Origin: Planctomycetaceae bacterium
GTDB lineage: Bacteria > Planctomycetota > Planctomycetia > Pirellulales > Thermoguttaceae
Length of the DNA stretch: 9,328 nucleotides
Assembly: GCA_031288765.1 (NCBI GenBank)
Contig: JAITQV010000074.1
Location: 1-9,328, forward strand
Direction of reading: 5' to 3'
The notes under the pieces are model-generated. The model had not been told where the DNA came from. It did no database searches and was given only the letters and a program-made list of their open reading frames with translations. Position 1 is the stretch's first letter, and each line of letters begins with the position of its first letter. Shown in pieces: positions 6,020 to 9,328 of the stretch. A program made the translations under genes and the position numbers.

Positions 6020-7006
6020 ATGTTTGATCGACCTTTTTTTCTTTTATTTCTTTGGCTGATTCCCATACTGGCGCTTTTACTTCGTTACGCTTATAAAAAG
6101 AAACGTCAGGCTGCCGAACGTTTTCTCGCAACCGCCATGCAAAAACGTTTAATGCCTAAATATGATGGTATTCGTATTTTGTTTCGGTCAATTGCTTTGT
6201 TGAGTGCTTTATCGTTTGCTCTAATCGCTGCTGCCGGACCTCAATTTGGTGTTTACTTTGAGAAAGTATCACGAAAAGGCGCGGATATTTTTGTTTTGCT
6301 TGATGTTTCCCGGTCAATGCTTGCGGAAGACGTTGCTCCGAATCGCCTCAAACGTGCTAAATCGGATATTAGGGATTTATTGCAAAGTGTTGTTGGGGAT
6401 CGAGTCGGTTTGATTGTTTTTGCCGGTAAACCGATGGTTAAAGTTCCGTTGACGACGGATCAGGGATTTTATAATGAAATTCTTAACTCGGCGGACACCG
6501 ATTCCGCGCCGCGCGGCGGAACAGCGATTGGTGATGCGATTCGCAAGGCGCTTGATATGATGCCGCCGGAACCGAACCGTGATCAGGCGATTGTTTTGAT
6601 TACGGACGGCGACGATCAGGAATCCATGCCGCTTGAAGCCGCAAAAGATGCCGCCGCACGGAATATTCGTATTTTGGCGGTTGGGCTTGGTGATCCGGTC
6701 GAAGGCGGGCGAATTCCTATCCGTGATGACGCCGGTAATTTGACTTATCTGAAATACGAAGGGCGTGAAGTTTGGTCAAAAGTCAATGAACAAACCCTCA
6801 AAGAAATTGCCCTGCAAACAGAAGGAGTTTATATTCCGGCGGACACACGAACTTTTGATCTTGGGCGGATTTACGTTGAATATCTCAGCCGGTTAAAAGG
6901 CGGAGAATATCAGGTGGAACAACGAAAAAAGTTCCGGCAACAGTATCAGGTATTTCTTGCTGTTGCGGTTTTGTTATTGTTTGTATATGTTGTTGTACGC
7001 GAATAG
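6020..7006 (+). CDS. Membrane-anchored VWA-domain protein, BatB-like
   Basis: A von Willebrand factor A protein of the BatA/BatB (aerotolerance) group, thought to assemble envelope complexes with a MoxR ATPase. An N-terminal BatA-type region has two membrane segments (about 7-22 and 56-73, ending AAAGPQ). The VWA domain spans about 88-290 with a complete MIDAS metal site: DVSRS (95-99), Thr168 in GGTAIGD, and Asp196 in ITDGDD. BatB-like features are SMLAEDVAPNRLKRAKSDI, GDRVGLIVFAG and YLKYEGREVWSKVNEQTL. A third membrane segment (about 310-326) ends the 328-residue protein, leaving the VWA domain between the second and third segments. The usual neighbours (MoxR, DUF58, a second VWA gene, TPR protein) are absent on both sides. 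No Shine-Dalgarno; an in-frame TAA from the adjacent repeat lies three codons upstream, fixing the start. Confidence 0.9.
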   Translation: MFDRPFFLLFLWLIPILALLLRYAYKKKRQAAERFLATAMQKRLMPKYDGIRILFRSIALLSALSFALIAAAGPQFGVYFEKVSRKGADIFVLLDVSRSMLAEDVAPNRLKRAKSDIRDLLQSVVGDRVGLIVFAGKPMVKVPLTTDQGFYNEILNSADTDSAPRGGTAIGDAIRKALDMMPPEPNRDQAIVLITDGDDQESMPLEAAKDAAARNIRILAVGLGDPVEGGRIPIRDDAGNLTYLKYEGREVWSKVNEQTLKEIALQTEGVYIPADTRTFDLGRIYVEYLSRLKGGEYQVEQRKKFRQQYQVFLAVAVLLLFVYVVVRE

Positions 7007-7060
7007 ATTGTTTTTTTGTATCTGTTCAGCCAGGCAGGCAACCGTTCGCCGAGCGATTGC

Positions 7061-7089
7061 GTCGGCGATAGCCGACCAATTTTTGTTTT
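7061..7089 (+). terminator. Intrinsic terminator of the VWA gene
   Basis: GTCGGC-GATA-GCCGAC (7061-7076) is a perfect 6-bp GC-rich stem with a tetraloop, followed by CAATTTTTGTTTT. It lies 55 nt after the stop codon. An overlapping alternative stem, CGCCGA with TCGGCG (7047-7052 with 7062-7067), could compete with it. Confidence 0.6.
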
Positions 7090-7176
7090 CACAGGGCAAT
7101 CGGAATCTTAACCCCGCAAGGGGCGGGATGTGCATAACCGGCGATAAAGCGCAGCGCAACCGCCGGATCACACCCC

Positions 7177-7202
7177 CAAAAAACATAAGCCCCGCACGGG
7201 GC
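7177..7202 (-). terminator. Possible leftward terminator within the palindrome
   Basis: On the minus strand GCCCC-GTGC-GGGGC (7189-7202) is followed by TTATGTTTTTT. It lies about 240 nt past the autotransporter stop and could end that transcript. Confidence 0.35.
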
Positions 7203-7293
7203 GAGATTATCAACCGACACAATAATAATCTCGCCCTTGCAGGGCTTTGGGGTGTTGAGGGTTGCTGATCCGTAGGTTGCGCTTCGCTCCACC

Positions 7294-7328
7294 TACGGTT
7301 ATGCACATCTCGTCCCTTGCGGGACTTT
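7294..7328 (+). repeat. 35-bp hairpin repeat, copy 2
   Basis: Identical over 35 bp to 238-272. Here it forms the right end of the large palindrome, immediately after a CGTAGGT/ACCTACG hairpin (7271-7297). Confidence 0.85.
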
Positions 7329-7340
7329 AAGGCAACTGTT

Positions 7341-7443
7341 TAGTTAATAGTTTATAGTGGATAGTTCGCATGCGGATTTCCTGCCACAACGACAATGATT
7401 CCGCTTGCGACACTATCAACTATCAATTATTCACTATCAACTA
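7341..7443. repeat. Palindromic heptad-repeat element, copy c
   Basis: A 103-bp relative of the element at 5900-6013. The left end (TAGTTAATAGTTTATAGTG) is identical to copy b, the terminal arms match each other at 21 of 26 positions, and the core shares TGCGGATT and ATTCCGCTTGCG. Inner arms TCGCATGCGGA and TCCGCTTGCGA pair at 10 of 11 positions. Its right terminal triplet, read leftward, is TAG and is the stop codon of the autotransporter gene. The more diverged arms suggest an older copy than b. Confidence 0.85.
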
Positions 7444-9328
7444 ATAGATATAGACGAAACCGGCTTTAGCCTGATGTTCTGCCCAACGGTTGCCGACGGT
7501 TGCGTCGTAATTCCCGACAAGAGCCAACGTTTTAACCGGATTGAGGAAAATTTTTGTCCCGACACCCGCTTCAAAGAACGATTTTCCAACCGCAACACTT
7601 CGCACGGACATTGCGGGAACATTGGTTCCGACCATCACCCCACTGGCAACAGCGTAATCGTGTCCCCCAAGCAACGCACTATATCCAAGACGTCCGGTAA
7701 AAATCGCCCGATCTAATGTGGTTGTTTCCAACGACAAACCAAACCTTGCCCGCGTCCGGCTCAGCGAAGATCGATCAAACTTCATGGCAAGCGGTGAACC
7801 GGTTTCGGTAAAAGCATAACGGAAGGCGTGTTCGGAATCCAGTCCGATTGTTGGTCTCAGAATGGAAAAACCTAAGAACAACGGACGGGAAATATCAAAA
7901 CTGAAATTGAATGTATCACCGTCATACCGACCATGCGTAACAAACGATTGCGGCGTATAACCGGGAAGATTGGCATAAATGTTCCGGTTTGATTTGAAGT
8001 TTTGGTGTCCGAAACCGATAAAGCCCTTCAACTCAATATAATTGCCGACCATCGAACCGCCGTAAAGTCCGAACTGGAAGTCCGAACCTTCAATACGATC
8101 ATCGCTTTCATGCAATTTCGGTGCGGAATAACCCAGCAGAAAACCGACAGACGTATTTTGAGCAACCCGTTTGTCAAACCCAAGTTTGTAACCGGGTCGG
8201 TCAATTCCGAATTTTCGTGCGTTCCCGTCAGACCGTGCCGATACCGATTGAACCGTCGGAGTAAACCAAAGGTTACGCATATTGGCAATCACTTGACCGC
8301 GATAGGGTTGCGGAGCGCCCTGAGGCGGCGCAACATAAACCATTTGGCTGTCAAGATTCAACCGGTCAAACGCAATACGCCAAGGTTGATCAAGCCCCAT
8401 AAACATTCCGTTGGCAATCGTATCGGGAGCAACTTGCTGTAACAACCCGCGAACAGCACTAAGCCGTTCCGCCCGTGACAAGGTTGGTAAGGTTGTTTGA
8501 GCGGCTTTAACTGTATCGGAGACCGTACCGGAAGCATCGGTTACGGCGGTTACGTTGCTTCCAAACGCCCACAATTGCTGAATCAAAGGAGCAAGCCCCG
8601 TATTTGTTAAATCGGTAACACGGGCATCATCCAAAAATTTTCCGGCGGCTTGTGTGTTGTAGGTATTTCCGACACCGGCAAAACCGGTTACATTGAGATT
8701 TACGTACAAGTCATGCCGGTTAGTGGCATAAATATCCTGTAACCCCAAAGTGTAATACAAGGAATCGGTTTCAGAGGCTTTTAATCCGGTGTAATCGGAT
8801 TTATCGTTTCCGAGAATTTTACCGACAGTCAATGTTCCGCTTGGTGTTGTCCAACCGGTGGTGTTATCGCCGGTATAGATGTGAACTGTGGAAAGTTCTT
8901 TTCCGCTAACTCCACCCGCTTTGAAGACAGCACTGTGTTTGCTGACATCCAAAACGAGCGGGCTAACGGAACCCAGTAAGTTAGGATTAGCGTAAAAAGT
9001 CAAATGACCGCCGCCTTCCATGTGAAAATCGGAATTGGAAACAATATTTCCCTGTTTGATGGTCAAATTACCCTGAAACGATTGGACGGCTCCCGAACCG
9101 ACATTTCGCTCATAGAACGAAGTGGTCAATGTTCCCGCTCCGTCTTTGATAATTTCCGGTCGGATTGTATTGTTCGTGTACGGTAAAACCGGAGAGGAAC
9201 TGATAATCATACCATCGTATTGTTGACTGGAACCGATGTTGACGGTCAACTTATTATTGCGAATATCAAGAAAAGTTCCCGCTTTACCCTTAATACCGGT
9301 CAATGTTGTATCGGTTAAGGTTTGGAGA
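7441..9328 (-). CDS. Autotransporter, C-terminal part with beta-barrel (partial)
   Basis: This is the C-terminal part of a type V secretion (autotransporter) surface protein. The frame stays open past the right edge, so the N-terminus, signal peptide and most of the passenger are missing. A TTG at 9301-9303 is not a credible start. Counting from that codon, residues 1-210 are passenger-like repeats rich in Gly, Thr, Asn and Ser, with KDGAGTLT (53-60) like a passenger-associated transport repeat. About 265-325 is a helical linker (LSRAERLSAVRGLLQQ). About 340-620 is the beta-barrel domain: alternating amphipathic strands such as SVGFLLGYS, GLYGGSMVGNYIELKGFIGFG and FSFDISRP, ending KAGFVYIY with a terminal aromatic residue, as outer-membrane barrels usually do. 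The stop is the last triplet of repeat copy c. It should be surface-displayed; the passenger's function cannot be read. Confidence 0.9.
   Translation of the reverse strand, partial: LQTLTDTTLTGIKGKAGTFLDIRNNKLTVNIGSSQQYDGMIISSSPVLPYTNNTIRPEIIKDGAGTLTTSFYERNVGSGAVQSFQGNLTIKQGNIVSNSDFHMEGGGHLTFYANPNLLGSVSPLVLDVSKHSAVFKAGGVSGKELSTVHIYTGDNTTGWTTPSGTLTVGKILGNDKSDYTGLKASETDSLYYTLGLQDIYATNRHDLYVNLNVTGFAGVGNTYNTQAAGKFLDDARVTDLTNTGLAPLIQQLWAFGSNVTAVTDASGTVSDTVKAAQTTLPTLSRAERLSAVRGLLQQVAPDTIANGMFMGLDQPWRIAFDRLNLDSQMVYVAPPQGAPQPYRGQVIANMRNLWFTPTVQSVSARSDGNARKFGIDRPGYKLGFDKRVAQNTSVGFLLGYSAPKLHESDDRIEGSDFQFGLYGGSMVGNYIELKGFIGFGHQNFKSNRNIYANLPGYTPQSFVTHGRYDGDTFNFSFDISRPLFLGFSILRPTIGLDSEHAFRYAFTETGSPLAMKFDRSSLSRTRARFGLSLETTTLDRAIFTGRLGYSALLGGHDYAVASGVMVGTNVPAMSVRSVAVGKSFFEAGVGTKIFLNPVKTLALVGNYDATVGNRWAEHQAKAGFVYIY

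Larger units (their letters stand above)
7108..7328. repeat. ~221-bp nested palindrome of hairpin modules
   Basis: The two halves are near-complements about a centre close to 7218. From outside in: the 35-bp module (inverted at 7108-7142, 27/35 identical to 7294-7328); 7143-7170 against 7266-7293 (22/28, sharing AGCGCAACC and CGGATCA); CACCCC (7171-7176) against GGGGTG (7249-7254); and a perfect 12-bp central stem (7199-7210 with 7225-7236) with a 14-nt loop. Each arm also contains small local hairpins such as CCCC-GCAA-GGGG. It is a composite fold-back repeat without a gene. Confidence 0.8.
7007..7440. other. Convergent intergenic region filled with repeats
   Basis: No gene is supported here. 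It holds the VWA-gene terminator, the ~221-bp nested palindrome (7108-7328) and nearly all of palindromic element copy c (7341-7443). Frames that span it come from repeat sequence and resemble no protein. Confidence 0.7.

Noticed and set aside
6957..7306. Frames of about 100 codons on both strands after the VWA gene
   Set aside because: They are read through the terminator and the nested palindrome; the open frames come from GC-rich repeat modules and resemble no protein.
9301..9303. TTG as the start codon of the autotransporter gene
   Set aside because: The frame continues open to the window edge, there is no signal peptide after this codon, and the sequence is mid-passenger, so the gene is simply cut by the window.

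Overview
The window looks like a piece of chromosome from an anaerobic, Gram-negative-type bacterium of moderate to low GC. I infer a member of the Planctomycetota, close to the gut or rumen Pirellulales type. This is not proven. It rests on an exported isoaspartyl methyltransferase with an extra C-terminal domain, a long-form ThyX, a type V autotransporter (hence an outer membrane), weak or absent Shine-Dalgarno sequences before most genes, and long intergenic stretches full of short palindromic repeats. No rRNA, tRNA, CRISPR array, transposase or phage gene was seen.

Layout. Bases 1-367 hold no gene: an intrinsic terminator for leftward transcription, a 21-bp-period direct repeat, A-rich DNA and one copy of a 35-bp repeat. 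Next is frr (ribosome recycling factor, leftward, 368-928), a 447-nt divergent gap (929-1375) and thyX (rightward, 1376-2284). A dicluster 4Fe-4S protein of the HydB/AsrA type follows (2348-3349), probably in one transcription unit with thyX. Bases 3350-3644 carry a candidate terminator and a ~200-bp fold-back repeat. An exported Pcm-type methyltransferase (3645-5036) converges on a leftward Nudix hydrolase (5295-5693), with a shared bidirectional terminator between them. The gap 5694-6019 holds a solo repeat arm and a 114-bp palindromic element that ends 6 bp before a BatB-like von Willebrand factor A protein (6020-7006). Bases 7007-7440 are almost wholly repeat: a terminator hairpin, a ~221-bp nested palindrome and a second copy of the palindromic element. 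The last gene, leftward and cut by the window's right edge, encodes the C-terminal part of an autotransporter (7441 to beyond 9328).

Function. The genes are mostly housekeeping and envelope functions: translation recycling, dTMP synthesis, electron transfer, protein repair outside the cytoplasm, nucleotide clean-up, a membrane-anchored VWA protein and a surface protein. They do not form one pathway. The least ordinary content is in the intergenic DNA. At least three unrelated families of short inverted-repeat elements occur in 9.3 kb, and one of them places its terminal TAG exactly at the stop codon of the autotransporter.
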